A DNA stretch of 64,000 bases from RAM1 sp943372515 (GTDB lineage: Bacteria > Pseudomonadota > Gammaproteobacteria > Burkholderiales > Burkholderiaceae_C), in assembly GCA_943372515.1 (NCBI GenBank), contig CALRYY010000001.1:95972-159971 (forward strand). Reading direction: 5' to 3'. A program made the translations under genes and the position numbers. Shown in pieces: positions 16,240 through 25,592 of the stretch (its first letter is position 1; every line of letters begins with the position of its first letter). Under the pieces are notes generated by a model, which searched no databases, was not told the origin of the DNA, and saw only the letters and a list, made by a program, of their open reading frames with translations.

Positions 16240-18327
16240 ATGAATACACAAACCAAAACCCTGACCCTGCTGGACCCGGCGCTGGTCAAGCCTGCCGTGG
16301 CAGCCGCCTTCGCAAAGATGAGCCCCCGGGTGCAGTGGCGCAACCCTGTGATGTTTGTTGTCTACATCGGCAGCATCCTGACCACCTTGTTGTGGCTGCA
16401 ATCGCTGCAGGGCCAGGGCGAGGCGCCTTCAGGCTTCATCCTGGCCGTGGCGGTGTGGCTGTGGTTCACCGTGCTGTTCGCCAACTTTGCCGAGGCATTG
16501 GCCGAAGGCCGCAGCAAGGCACAAGCCGCGTCGCTGCGCGTGCTCAAGAAAAGCACCTGGGCCAAGAAATACAGCGCCCACGATGCGGCCGTGTTCCACG
16601 GCACCCCGTGGCTGCCCGAGCAGGCCGACAACCTGCGCCGCGGCAATGTGGTGCTGGTCGAAGCCGGCGACATGATCCCGCTGGACGGCGAAGTCATCGA
16701 AGGCGTGGCCTCGGTGGACGAAAGCGCCATCACCGGCGAATCGGCGCCCGTAGTGCGCGAATCGGGCGGCGACTTCTCGGCCGTGACAGGCGGCACACGC
16801 GTGCTGTCCGACTGGCTGGTGGTGCGCATCGTGGTCAACCCGGGCGAATCGTTCCTGGACCGCATGATCAACATGGTCGAAGGCGCCAAGCGCCAGAAGA
16901 CGCCCAACGAAATCGCGCTGACCATCCTGCTGGTGGCGCTGACCATCGTGTTCCTGGTGGTGACCGTCACGCTGCTGCCGTTTTCCATCTTCAGCGTCGA
17001 GGCCAGCAAGGCGGGTACGGTGGTGAGCCTGACCGCGCTGATCGCGCTGCTGGTGTGCCTGATCCCCACCACCATCGGCGGCCTGCTGTCGGCCGTAGGC
17101 GTAGCAGGCATGAGCCGCATGATGCAGGCCAATGTGATCGCCACCTCCGGGCGCGCCGTTGAGGCCGCAGGCGACGTGGACGTGCTGCTGATGGACAAGA
17201 CCGGCACCATCACCCATGGCAACCGCCAGGCCAGTGCCTTTGTAGCTGCGTCCGGCGTGACTGAGGCTCGCCTGGCGCGCGCGGCCCTGCTGGCCTCGCT
17301 GGCCGACGAAACGCCCGAGGGGCGCAGCATCGTGGAGCTGGCACGCCGCGCGCGGGTGGACGACCGCGCTGCCGACGGTGCTGTGTTCCTGCCCTTTACC
17401 GCGCAAACCCGCATGAGCGGCGTGGATGTGCCGGGCGCCGGCACAACGGTGGCGATCCGCAAAGGTGCGGTGGACGCCGTGCGCAAGCATGTCGAGTCAC
17501 AAGGCGGCGCCATGCCCGCCGACATGGTGCGCGCATCCGAAGACGTGGCGCGCCGCGGCAGCACGCCGCTGGCCGTGAGCGAGGGCAACCAGGTTCTGGG
17601 CATTGTCGAACTCAAGGACATCGTCAAGGCCGGCATCCGCGAGCGCTTTGGCGAGTTACGCCGCATGGGCATCAAGACCGTGATGATCACCGGCGACAAC
17701 AAGCTGACCGCTGCTGCCATTGCGGCAGAAGCCGGCGTGGACGACTTCCTGGCTGAAGCCACGCCCGAGGAAAAGCTGCGCCTGATCCGCCAGTACCAGG
17801 CCGAAGGCCGCCTGGTGGCCATGACCGGCGACGGCACCAACGATGCGCCCGCGCTGGCCCAGGCCGACGTGGCCGTGGCCATGAACACCGGCACGCAGGC
17901 CGCCAAGGAGGCGGGCAACATGGTGGACCTGGACTCCAACCCGACCAAGCTGCTGGAGGTGGTGGAAACCGGCAAGGCGCTGCTGATGACGCGCGGCTCG
18001 CTCACCACGTTCTCCATTGCCAATGATGTGGCGAAGTATTTCGCCATCATTCCGGCCATTTTTGTCAGCACCTACCCGCAGCTGGCCGCGCTGAACGTCA
18101 TGCAGCTGGCCAGCCCCCAGTCGGCCATTCTGTCGGCGGTGATCTTCAACGCGCTGATCATCATCGTTCTGATCCCGCTGGCGCTCAAGGGTGTGAAGTA
18201 CCGCGCTGTGGGTGCCGCAGCGCTGCTGCGCCGCAACCTGGCCATCTACGGCGCGGGCGGCCTGATCGTTCCCTTTATAGGCATCAAGGTCATTGACCTG
18301 GTGCTTGCAGCCACCGGGCTGATTTGA
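16240..18327 (+). CDS. kdpB: Potassium-transporting P-type ATPase KdpB
   Basis: A 695-residue P-type ATPase. The actuator motif is DESAITGESAPV (TGES), the phosphorylation site is LLMDKTGTITHG (Asp at about 319), and the hinge motif is MTGDGTNDAPALAQADVAVAM. It hydrolyses ATP to drive uptake through KdpA. It is preceded by a GGAG Shine-Dalgarno, and kdpC follows after 11 bases. Confidence 0.97.
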   Translation: MNTQTKTLTLLDPALVKPAVAAAFAKMSPRVQWRNPVMFVVYIGSILTTLLWLQSLQGQGEAPSGFILAVAVWLWFTVLFANFAEALAEGRSKAQAASLRVLKKSTWAKKYSAHDAAVFHGTPWLPEQADNLRRGNVVLVEAGDMIPLDGEVIEGVASVDESAITGESAPVVRESGGDFSAVTGGTRVLSDWLVVRIVVNPGESFLDRMINMVEGAKRQKTPNEIALTILLVALTIVFLVVTVTLLPFSIFSVEASKAGTVVSLTALIALLVCLIPTTIGGLLSAVGVAGMSRMMQANVIATSGRAVEAAGDVDVLLMDKTGTITHGNRQASAFVAASGVTEARLARAALLASLADETPEGRSIVELARRARVDDRAADGAVFLPFTAQTRMSGVDVPGAGTTVAIRKGAVDAVRKHVESQGGAMPADMVRASEDVARRGSTPLAVSEGNQVLGIVELKDIVKAGIRERFGELRRMGIKTVMITGDNKLTAAAIAAEAGVDDFLAEATPEEKLRLIRQYQAEGRLVAMTGDGTNDAPALAQADVAVAMNTGTQAAKEAGNMVDLDSNPTKLLEVVETGKALLMTRGSLTTFSIANDVAKYFAIIPAIFVSTYPQLAALNVMQLASPQSAILSAVIFNALIIIVLIPLALKGVKYRAVGAAALLRRNLAIYGAGGLIVPFIGIKVIDLVLAATGLI

Positions 18328-18338
18328 GGAGTATTCAC

Positions 18339-18911
18339 ATGAACAACATCATTCGTCCCGTGCTGGTTCTGTCGGTGGCGCTCACGCTGGTCACCGGGGT
18401 GGCTTACCCGTTGATCGTGACCGGCGCCGCCCAGGCTTTGTTCCCCAGGCAGGCGGCCGGCAGCCTGATCGAGGTCAACGGAAAACCAGTTGGCTCTTCC
18501 CTGATCGGGCAGAACTTCAGTGACCCCAAATACTTCTGGGGCCGCCCTTCGGCCACCGGGCCCATGCCCTACAACGCCAGTGCGTCCAGCGGGTCCAACC
18601 AGGGCCCGCTGAACCCGGCGCTGGTAGACGCCGTCAAGGGCCGCGTTGAAGCGCTGCGGGCCGCTGATCCGGGCAACACATCGCAGGTGCCGGTGGATCT
18701 GGTCACGGCCTCGGCCAGCGGCCTGGACCCCCACATCAGCCCTGCGGCAGCGCGTTACCAGGCGGCGCGTGTGGCCCGGGTGCGCGGCCTGCCTGAAGAG
18801 AAAGTGCAGTCGCTGGTGGAGCAGCACGCGCAGGCGCCTCTGCTGGGCTTGCTGGGTGAGCCGCGTGTCAATGTGCTGCAACTCAATCTTGCGTTGCAGT
18901 CTGCACAGTGA
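18339..18911 (+). CDS. kdpC: Potassium-transporting ATPase subunit KdpC
   Basis: A 190-residue protein with one N-terminal membrane helix (IIRPVLVLSVALTLVTGVAYP) and a periplasmic domain with SDPKYFWGRPSATGP, PYNASASSGSNQGP and TASASGLDPHISPAAA, all conserved in KdpC. The ATG at 18339 follows a GAGGAG ribosome site; the upstream in-frame ATG at 18324 overlaps the end of kdpB and is rejected. KdpC acts as a catalytic chaperone raising ATP affinity. Confidence 0.96.
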   Translation: MNNIIRPVLVLSVALTLVTGVAYPLIVTGAAQALFPRQAAGSLIEVNGKPVGSSLIGQNFSDPKYFWGRPSATGPMPYNASASSGSNQGPLNPALVDAVKGRVEALRAADPGNTSQVPVDLVTASASGLDPHISPAAARYQAARVARVRGLPEEKVQSLVEQHAQAPLLGLLGEPRVNVLQLNLALQSAQ

Positions 18912-18957
18912 CACCCGTTGCGCTGCAGATCGAATCGTGACAGTAGCTCAGGAACTG

Positions 18958-19056
18958 ATGGCGGTGTTGCTGGCGCTGCTGGCTTTATGTGCTCCACTGG
19001 CGCTCGCCTGGTTCATCGTCGTGTGGCGTGAGCGGCGTGACAAGTGGCCCGATTGA
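18958..19056 (+). CDS. Possible 32-residue membrane microprotein between kdpC and kdpD
   Basis: The frame reads MAVLLALLALCAPLALAWF then IVVWRERRDKWPD, that is one hydrophobic helix followed by a positively charged tail, consistent with a single-span inner-membrane peptide. AGGA lies 5 bases before the ATG at 18958. It fits into the 173-base gap between kdpC and kdpD on the same strand. Translation is unproven; a longer GTG start at 18937 is also possible. I recognise no named family. Confidence 0.45.
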   Translation: MAVLLALLALCAPLALAWFIVVWRERRDKWPD

Positions 19057-19084
19057 ATCCGCCCAGCTGTTAGGCTTGTGAGCC

Positions 19085-21796
19085 ATGGTCACCTATCCTG
19101 ACGCAAGGCCCGACCCCGACCAATTGCTGGAGCAGATCCGCGAGGGTGAATCGCGCGCACGCCGCGGCAAGCTGCGCATTTACTTCGGAGCCAGCGCCGG
19201 CGTGGGCAAGACCTACGCCATGCTCAGCGCGGCGCAACGCGAACACAAGGCCGGCCGCCAGGTGCTGGTGGGTGTAGTGGAGACCCACGGCCGCAGCGAA
19301 ACCGCCGAGCTGCTGGCCGGCCTGCCCGTGCTGCCCCTGCGTGCGGTGGCCTACCGGGACCGTACCTTGCCCGAGTTTGACCTGGACGCCGCGCTGGCGC
19401 GCAAGCCTGCGGTGCTGCTGGTAGACGAGCTGGCGCACTCCAACGTAGAGGGTTCGCGCCACCCCAAGCGCTGGCAGGATGTGCAGGAACTGCTGGACGC
19501 CGGCATCGACGTCTGGTCGGCCATGAACGTGCAGCACCTGGAAAGCCTGAATGGCACAGTAGGTGCCATCACCGGCATCCGCGTGCACGAGACCGTGCCC
19601 GACACCGTGATCGACGAGGCCGACGAAGTCATCCTGGTGGACGTGACGCCTGACGAGCTGCTGGCGCGGCTGAAGGCCGGCAAGGTTTACCTGCCCCAGC
19701 AGGCCGAGCGCGCCGCGCAGAACTTCTTTCGCAAGGGCAACCTGATTGCCCTGCGCGAGATCGCGTTGCGCCGAACCGCCGAACATGTGGAAGACGATGT
19801 GCGCAGCTACCGTGTGGAGCAGTCCATTGCCCCCGTGTGGAACACCGAGGGCGCCATCCTGGCCTGCGTGGGCCCGCGCGAGGGGGCCGAGCAGACGGTA
19901 CGCAGCGCTGCGCGCATGGCCGGGCAGCTCAACGTGCGCTGGCATGCAGCCTATGTGGAAACACCGCAGCTGCAGCGGCTGGACACCGGGCGGCGCGATC
20001 GCATCCTGGCGGTGCTCAAGCTGGCCGAAGAGCTGGGCGCAGGCACGGCCGTGCTGACCGGCAGCGATGTTGCGGCCGAACTGGTGGGCCAGGCGCAGAC
20101 GCTGAACTGCGCCACCCTCGTGGTGGGCCGACCGCATGTATCGCGCCCGTCCTGGGGCCTGGGGGGAAACACCCTGACGCGCCGTCTGGCCACGCTGGCC
20201 CCGACGCTGGACATCGTGGAGGTTGGCGCCGCCCAAAGCGCGCGCAAGCTCGCCCGGCTGGTGCAGCGGCCGCTGGATGACGAAGGCGAGCAGGCCTGGC
20301 AAAACGCCTGGCCGCGCTACGCCTGGGCAGCGGCCAGCAGCGTGGCCATCACCCTGGCCACCACGCCGCTACAGGGCTACCTGGATCTGGCCAACATCGT
20401 GATGCTCTTCCTGCTGGGCGTGGTAGGGGTGGCAATGCGTTGGGGCCGCGGACCGGCCGCGCTGGCGGCGGTGCTCAATGTGGCCGCATTTGACTTCTTT
20501 TTTGTGCCGCCGCACCTGTCGTTTGCGGTCAGTGATGTGCAGTACCTGGTGACGTTTGCCGTGATGCTGGCCGTGGGCCTGCTGACCGGCCAGCTCACGG
20601 CGGGGCTGAAATTCCAGGCGCGTATCTCCGCCAGCCGCGAACGGCGCGCGCAATCGCTGTTCGAGCTCACGCGCGATCTCTCGGGCGCGCTGCTCAGCGC
20701 GCAGGTGGCGGAACTGGGCGAAGCGGCGGTGCAACGCAACTTTGGCGGGCAGGCCCTGGTGCTGGCAACGGACGCGCACGACCAGCTTGTGATGCCGGCG
20801 GCGCCGCCCGCGGGCTTTGACGCCAGCGTGGCTGATTGGGCGTTTCGCAATGCTCAACCTGCCGGCCTGGCCACCACCACGCTGGCGGCGCAGCCCTGGC
20901 ACTACATCCCGCTGCGCGCGCCCATGCGCGTGCGCGGCGTGCTGGCGCTCAAGCCGGCGCAAACCCGCTGGCTGCTGATCCCTGAGCAAATGCAGCAGCT
21001 GGACACCCTGGCGCGGCAAATCGCCATTGCGCTGGAGCGGGTGCACTATGTCGACATCGCCCAGCAGGCAGTGGTGGAAATGGAATCAGAGCGGCTGCGC
21101 AATGCGCTGCTGGCCGCCATCTCGCATGACGTTCGCACCCCGCTGACCGCGCTGATCGGCCTGGCCGAATCGCTGCAGCAGTCAGCGCCGCCGTTGCCCG
21201 GTGCGCAGGCCGGTATGGCCCAGGCCCTGAGCGAACAGGCCAGGGCGCTCAACACCCTGGTCAACAACCTGCTGGACATGGCGCGGCTGCAAAGCGGTGC
21301 GGTCAACCTGCGCATGGAATGGCAGTCGGTGGAGGAGGTGGTGGGCTCGGCCATCCGCGCGGCGCAGCCGGCGCTGGGCGGCAAGCCGGTGGTTACGGAG
21401 CTGCCCCCCGATCTGCCGCTGGTGGAGTTTGACGCCGTGCTGATCGAACGCGCCCTGGTCAACCTGCTGGAAAACGCCGCCAAGTACGGCGCTTCACCCA
21501 TCGAGCTGGGCGCCGAAGCCACCACCGACGCCCTGGTCATCACCGTGCGCGACTTCGGGCCGGGGTTGCCGCTGGCGCTGCAGGGCCGCGAGCAGACCTT
21601 GTTCGAAAAATTCACGCGCGGCCAGGCGGAGTCTTCTACCCCCGGCGTGGGGCTGGGCCTGGCGATTTGCAAGGCGGTGGTGGATGCGCATCGCGGCGAG
21701 GTCAGCGCCGCCAATGCGCCGGGCGGCGGCGCGCTGTTCACATTGCGCCTGCCGCGCAAGCCGCCGCCCGCCGATGCGGCATCATTGCCAGACTGA
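19085..21796 (+). CDS. kdpD: Sensor histidine kinase KdpD
   Basis: A 903-residue sensor. The N-terminal KdpD domain has the Walker-type IYFGASAGVGKTYAMLSAA and VLLVDELAHSN, followed by a Usp-like domain (about 245-370), four transmembrane helices (about 410-510, DUF4118), a GAF-like region, the dimerisation/phosphoacceptor helix AISHDVRTPLTALIG (His681) and the ATPase domain (NLLENAAKYG, GVGLGLAICKAVV). It reads K+ and ionic strength and phosphorylates KdpE. kdpE follows directly, 3 bases after the stop. Confidence 0.97.
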   Translation: MVTYPDARPDPDQLLEQIREGESRARRGKLRIYFGASAGVGKTYAMLSAAQREHKAGRQVLVGVVETHGRSETAELLAGLPVLPLRAVAYRDRTLPEFDLDAALARKPAVLLVDELAHSNVEGSRHPKRWQDVQELLDAGIDVWSAMNVQHLESLNGTVGAITGIRVHETVPDTVIDEADEVILVDVTPDELLARLKAGKVYLPQQAERAAQNFFRKGNLIALREIALRRTAEHVEDDVRSYRVEQSIAPVWNTEGAILACVGPREGAEQTVRSAARMAGQLNVRWHAAYVETPQLQRLDTGRRDRILAVLKLAEELGAGTAVLTGSDVAAELVGQAQTLNCATLVVGRPHVSRPSWGLGGNTLTRRLATLAPTLDIVEVGAAQSARKLARLVQRPLDDEGEQAWQNAWPRYAWAAASSVAITLATTPLQGYLDLANIVMLFLLGVVGVAMRWGRGPAALAAVLNVAAFDFFFVPPHLSFAVSDVQYLVTFAVMLAVGLLTGQLTAGLKFQARISASRERRAQSLFELTRDLSGALLSAQVAELGEAAVQRNFGGQALVLATDAHDQLVMPAAPPAGFDASVADWAFRNAQPAGLATTTLAAQPWHYIPLRAPMRVRGVLALKPAQTRWLLIPEQMQQLDTLARQIAIALERVHYVDIAQQAVVEMESERLRNALLAAISHDVRTPLTALIGLAESLQQSAPPLPGAQAGMAQALSEQARALNTLVNNLLDMARLQSGAVNLRMEWQSVEEVVGSAIRAAQPALGGKPVVTELPPDLPLVEFDAVLIERALVNLLENAAKYGASPIELGAEATTDALVITVRDFGPGLPLALQGREQTLFEKFTRGQAESSTPGVGLGLAICKAVVDAHRGEVSAANAPGGGALFTLRLPRKPPPADAASLPD

Positions 21797-21799
21797 AAC

Positions 21800-22510
21800 A
21801 TGGCCGCACCCAACCCCGTTGCCGTCGTCATTGAAGACGAACCCCAGATCCGCCGCTTTGTGCGCGGCGCGCTGGAGGCCGAGGGCTGGCAGGTGCACGA
21901 GGCCGATACGCTGGCTGCAGGCCTTACGCAGGCCGGCACGCGCAAGCCTGACATGCTGATCCTGGACCTGGGGCTGCCTGACGGCGACGGTCTGGACCTG
22001 ATCCGCGATGTGCGTGGCTGGTCAGCCGTGCCCATCATCGTGCTGTCGGCGCGCAGCGACGAGCTGGACAAAATCGCCGCGCTCGATGCGGGCGCCGACG
22101 ACTACCTGACCAAGCCTTTTGGTGTTGGAGAGCTGCTGGCGCGCGTGCGGGCCAACCTGCGACGCCCGCGCGCAACCGGCGGCGAGGGCGAGGCTGCAGC
22201 GGACCCTGTGTTCCATTTTGGCGATGTAGAGGTGGACCGCATGGCCCGCGTGGTGCGCCGCGCGGGGGCGGAGGTGCACCTCACCCCCATTGAATACCGC
22301 CTGCTGAGCGTGCTGATCGCCAATGTGGGCCGTGTGCTGACGCACCGCCAGTTGCTGCGCGAAGTGTGGGGCCCGTCGCATGCCGGGCAAAGCCACTACC
22401 TGCGCATCTACATGGGTCACCTGCGGCAAAAGCTGGAGCCCGACCCGGCGCAGCCGCGCCACCTGCTGACCGAAATTGCCGTGGGCTACCGGCTGGTTGC
22501 AGACGCCTGA
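21800..22510 (+). CDS. kdpE: Response regulator KdpE
   Basis: A 236-residue OmpR/PhoB-type regulator. The receiver domain has the acidic pair IEDEP, the phosphorylated Asp56 in LILDLGLPDG and KPFGVGELLARVRANLRR. The C-terminal winged helix shows VHLTPIEYRLLSVLI and VLTHRQLLREVWGP. It activates kdpFABC at low K+; a T-rich candidate site lies upstream of kdpF. Confidence 0.97.
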   Translation: MAAPNPVAVVIEDEPQIRRFVRGALEAEGWQVHEADTLAAGLTQAGTRKPDMLILDLGLPDGDGLDLIRDVRGWSAVPIIVLSARSDELDKIAALDAGADDYLTKPFGVGELLARVRANLRRPRATGGEGEAAADPVFHFGDVEVDRMARVVRRAGAEVHLTPIEYRLLSVLIANVGRVLTHRQLLREVWGPSHAGQSHYLRIYMGHLRQKLEPDPAQPRHLLTEIAVGYRLVADA

Positions 22511-22601
22511 AGTGGTTCAAGGCCAGCCGCCTGCTGACGCTGTGCGGTGCGCCAAACCCTGGAAAATGACGATAGATTACAGACCCAACATGAAAGAACC
22601 C

Positions 22602-22850
22602 ATGACCGAAGCTACCGCCCGCCCGGACCTGCCCGACCGCCTGAGCGTGGACCCACGCAGCCCGCATCACGTCACCGCCGTGTTTGAGCACCCGATTGGT
22701 ATTCGCTTCAATGGCAAGGAGCGCAAGGACGTGGAGGAATACTGCATCAGCGAAGGCTGGATCCAGGTGCCTGCCGGCAAGACGCTGGACCGCAAGGGCA
22801 ACCCCCTGATGATCAAGTTGAAGGGGAAGGTGGAGGCGTTTTACCGTTAG
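22602..22850 (+). CDS. DUF3297 family protein
   Basis: An 82-residue protein with LPDRLSVDPRSPHHV, IGIRFNGKERKDVEEYC, SEGWIQVPAGKTLDRKGNP and IKLKGKVEAFY, the full DUF3297 signature seen as a stand-alone gene across proteobacteria. No function is known. Starts at 22566, 22590 and 22602 are all in frame; 22602 gives the usual family N terminus. It follows kdpE by 91 bases and is probably not part of that operon. Confidence 0.88.
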   Translation: MTEATARPDLPDRLSVDPRSPHHVTAVFEHPIGIRFNGKERKDVEEYCISEGWIQVPAGKTLDRKGNPLMIKLKGKVEAFYR

Positions 22851-22898
22851 GGCGGCGATCTTGCCGTTGCGGCGAATGTGCCGCACAATCTCCGCATA

Positions 22899-24011
22899 AT
22901 GCGCGGAGAATACCCCTACATCTGGCAATCCACCCAATGGCCTGCACTACGTTACGACCTGGCCGCACTGGCCGGTCCGATGGCAGAGGTCAGCCGGGCC
23001 CAGGGCCTGCTCATGGGGCGGTTGGCCGACGTGGGCCTGCCTTTGCGCGATCAGGCCAGTCTTGTAACGCTGACCGACGATGTGGTCAAGACCAGTGCCA
23101 TTGAAGGGGAGCAACTGGACGTTGAATCCGTGCGCTCGTCCATTGCGCGCAGGCTGGGTGTAGACATTGGCGCCCTTGCCCCGGTGGACCGCCATGTGGA
23201 GGGTTTGGTGGAAATGGTGCTGGACGCTACGGCGCGCTTCGACGCACCATTGACCCCAGGGCGGCTGTTTGGCTGGCATGCGGCTTTGTTTCCCACGGGC
23301 TACAACGGCCTCACGCGAATTCGGGTGGGCAGCTGGCGCGATGATGCTGCTGGGCCAATGGAAGTGGTTTCGGGCCCATTGCACAGACAGCGCGTGCATT
23401 ACCAGGCGCCGCCTGCCGCCCGGTTGCAGGCAGATATGCGGGAGTTTCTGGCCTGGGCAAACGCCGCGACACCTGAGCCACCGCTTGTCAAGGCGGGGCT
23501 TGCCCACCTGTGGTTTGTGACGGTTCATCCATTTGATGATGGCAATGGCCGCATCGCGCGTGCCGTGGGCGACCTGTTTCTGGCGCGTGCCGACGCCAGC
23601 GGGCAGCGCTTCTACAGCCTGTCTGCCCAGATTCAGCGCGACCGCAGGGCCTACTACGAGGTGCTGGAGCGCACTCAAAAGGGCCCACTGGATGTGACGT
23701 CGTGGCTGTTGTGGTTCCTGAATACGCTGAACCGCGCGGTGGCCAGCGCCAGCCAGACGCTGAGCGGTGTTCTGGTGAAGGCCCGCTTTTGGCAGCGCTG
23801 GGCCACAGTCCCCATGAATGCGCGTCAGATCAAGGTGCTCAACAGCATGCTGGACGGCTTTGAGGGCAAACTGACCAGCAGCAAATGGGCCGCAATTGCC
23901 AAGTGTTCGCCGGATACGGCGTTGCGTGATGTCAGCGAGCTGATTGCATCGGGCGTGCTGCGCAAGGCTGAGGGGGGCGGGCGAAGTACGGCGTACGAGC
24001 TTGAGTTGTGA
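22899..24011 (+). CDS. Fic-family protein with DUF4172 N-terminal domain
   Basis: A 370-residue protein. The N terminus (YIWQSTQWPALRYD) is the DUF4172 domain commonly fused to Fic. Residues 210-221 are HPFDDGNGRIAR, an intact Fic catalytic motif (HPFx[D/E]GNGRxxR) that transfers AMP or another nucleotide to a hydroxyl side chain. TSAIEG at 65-70 fits the inhibitory helix motif [S/T]xxxE[G/N] placed N-terminally, so the enzyme is probably self-inhibited (class II). The C terminus resembles a winged helix (TALRDVSELIASGVLRKAEGGG). There is no neighbouring antitoxin. A GTG start at 22878 is an alternative. Confidence 0.9.
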   Translation: MRGEYPYIWQSTQWPALRYDLAALAGPMAEVSRAQGLLMGRLADVGLPLRDQASLVTLTDDVVKTSAIEGEQLDVESVRSSIARRLGVDIGALAPVDRHVEGLVEMVLDATARFDAPLTPGRLFGWHAALFPTGYNGLTRIRVGSWRDDAAGPMEVVSGPLHRQRVHYQAPPAARLQADMREFLAWANAATPEPPLVKAGLAHLWFVTVHPFDDGNGRIARAVGDLFLARADASGQRFYSLSAQIQRDRRAYYEVLERTQKGPLDVTSWLLWFLNTLNRAVASASQTLSGVLVKARFWQRWATVPMNARQIKVLNSMLDGFEGKLTSSKWAAIAKCSPDTALRDVSELIASGVLRKAEGGGRSTAYELEL

Positions 24012-24030
24012 GGCAAGCCCGACCTTGGCG

Positions 24031-24816
24031 CTACGCAGCCACCAACCCCGCGGCCCGCTGCACCTCAATGCGAATTTCTTCCGTCAGCCGCGCCTTCAGG
24101 TCCATGAACACCGGCGTGGTCTTGACGGAGTAGTGGCGCGGGTGCCCGATGGGCACGGGCAGATCGCACTTGATGCGCCCGGGCCGTGCGCTCATGACGA
24201 CGGTGCGGCTGCCCATGAAGATGGCCTCGTCGATATCGTGGGTGACGAACAGCACCGTTTTGCGCTCTGCCTCCCAGATGCCCTGCAGCAACTCCTGCAT
24301 CAGCTCGCGCGTTTGATGGTCCAGCGCGCCGAAGGGCTCGTCCATCAGCAGGATGCGCGGGTTGTTGGCCAGCGCCCGTGCCAGCGCCGTGCGCTGCTGC
24401 ATTCCGCCTGACAGCTGCTTGGGGAAGTGGTGGGCGAAGTCCTTCAGACCCACCTTGGCCAGAAAGGCATGGGCGATCTCATGCTGCTGCGCCAGCGGCA
24501 TGCCCTTTTCGCGCAGGCCAAAGCACACGTTCTGCAGCACCGTCAGCCAGGGGAACAGCGTGTAGCTCTGGAACACCATGCCGCGGTCGGCGCCGGGGCC
24601 GCTGACCGTCTTGCCGTCCAGCGTGATGCTGCCGGTGGTGGGCGTGTCCAGGCCCGCCACCATGCGCAGCAGCGTGCTCTTGCCGCAGCCGCTGGGCCCC
24701 AGGATGGTGATGAAGTCGTTTTCGGCGACGGTCAGGTCGGTGGCTTGCAGCGCGAGGGTTCCGCCATTGGCGCCGGCGAAGGTCTTGGAGACCTGGGTGA
24801 CTTCAAGAATGTTCAT
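24031..24816 (-). CDS. ABC transporter ATP-binding protein, NitT/TauT type
   Basis: A 261-residue ATPase of the SsuB/TauB class: Walker A LGPSGCGKSTLLRMVAG, Q-loop QSYTLFPWLTVLQN, signature QLSGGMQQRTALARALANNP and Walker B ILLMDEPFGALD, then FVTHDIDEA. It powers import by the permease encoded immediately upstream (4-base overlap at 24813-24816). Position at the end of the hutU-hutH transcript suggests a role in histidine, urocanate or related uptake, which is inference. Confidence 0.92.
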   Translation of the reverse strand: MNILEVTQVSKTFAGANGGTLALQATDLTVAENDFITILGPSGCGKSTLLRMVAGLDTPTTGSITLDGKTVSGPGADRGMVFQSYTLFPWLTVLQNVCFGLREKGMPLAQQHEIAHAFLAKVGLKDFAHHFPKQLSGGMQQRTALARALANNPRILLMDEPFGALDHQTRELMQELLQGIWEAERKTVLFVTHDIDEAIFMGSRTVVMSARPGRIKCDLPVPIGHPRHYSVKTTPVFMDLKARLTEEIRIEVQRAAGLVAA

Positions 24817-25592
24817 CTTCCAATCTGCGCCCAGGGGAACAGCTTCTTGTTGAATGCCTTGAACGCAAAGTCAGTCACCAGCCCGATCAGGCCGATCACG
24901 ATGATGCCGAAGATGATCTGGTCCGTGGCCAGCAGCGCCTGGCTGTCGGTGATCATGTGGCCGATGCCGCTGGACGCGCCGATCAGCTCGGCCACGATCA
25001 CGTACGTCCAGGCCCAGCCCAACACCATGCGCAGCGTCTCGGCGATCTCGGGCGCGCTGCTGGGCACCAGCACGCGCGTGACGATGCCGCGGTCGCCCGC
25101 GCCCAAGGTGTACGCCGCTTCCACCAGGTCGCGCCGCGTGTTGCCCACGCTCACCGCAATCATCAGCACCAGCTGGAAGAAGCTGCCGATGAAGATCACG
25201 CTGAGCTTTTGCGCCTCGCCAATGCCGGCCCACAAAATCAAAAGCGGGATGAATGCCGACGCGGGCAGGTAGCGCGCAAAGCTGACGAAGGGTTCAAAGA
25301 ACGCCTCAATGGGCTTGTACGCGCCCATCAGCACACCCAGCGGCACCGCCAGGATGGCGGCAATGGCAAATCCACCCAGCACGCGCCACACCGTCATGCC
25401 GATGTCCTTGCTGAAGCCCTGGTTGACCAGCAGGTCGTAGCCGGACTTCACCATGGTCCACGGGTCGGCCAGGAAGGTCTTGGACACGAAGCCGCCAAAG
25501 GTGGCAGCGGCCCACACCGCAAAGAACAGGATGAAGAAGCTCACCCCCAGCACCACGCGGGCGCCGGGGTTGACTGGCTGCAGCGGCTTCAT
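24813..25592 (-). CDS. ABC transporter permease, NitT/TauT type
   Basis: A 259-residue inner-membrane protein with about six helices and the binding-protein-dependent permease fold. The EAA loop that contacts the ATPase is visible as VEAAYTLGAGDRGIVTRVLVPSSAPEI. It overlaps the receptor gene by one base (25592) and the ATPase gene by four, so all three are translationally linked. Confidence 0.9.
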   Translation of the reverse strand: MKPLQPVNPGARVVLGVSFFILFFAVWAAATFGGFVSKTFLADPWTMVKSGYDLLVNQGFSKDIGMTVWRVLGGFAIAAILAVPLGVLMGAYKPIEAFFEPFVSFARYLPASAFIPLLILWAGIGEAQKLSVIFIGSFFQLVLMIAVSVGNTRRDLVEAAYTLGAGDRGIVTRVLVPSSAPEIAETLRMVLGWAWTYVIVAELIGASSGIGHMITDSQALLATDQIIFGIIVIGLIGLVTDFAFKAFNKKLFPWAQIGR

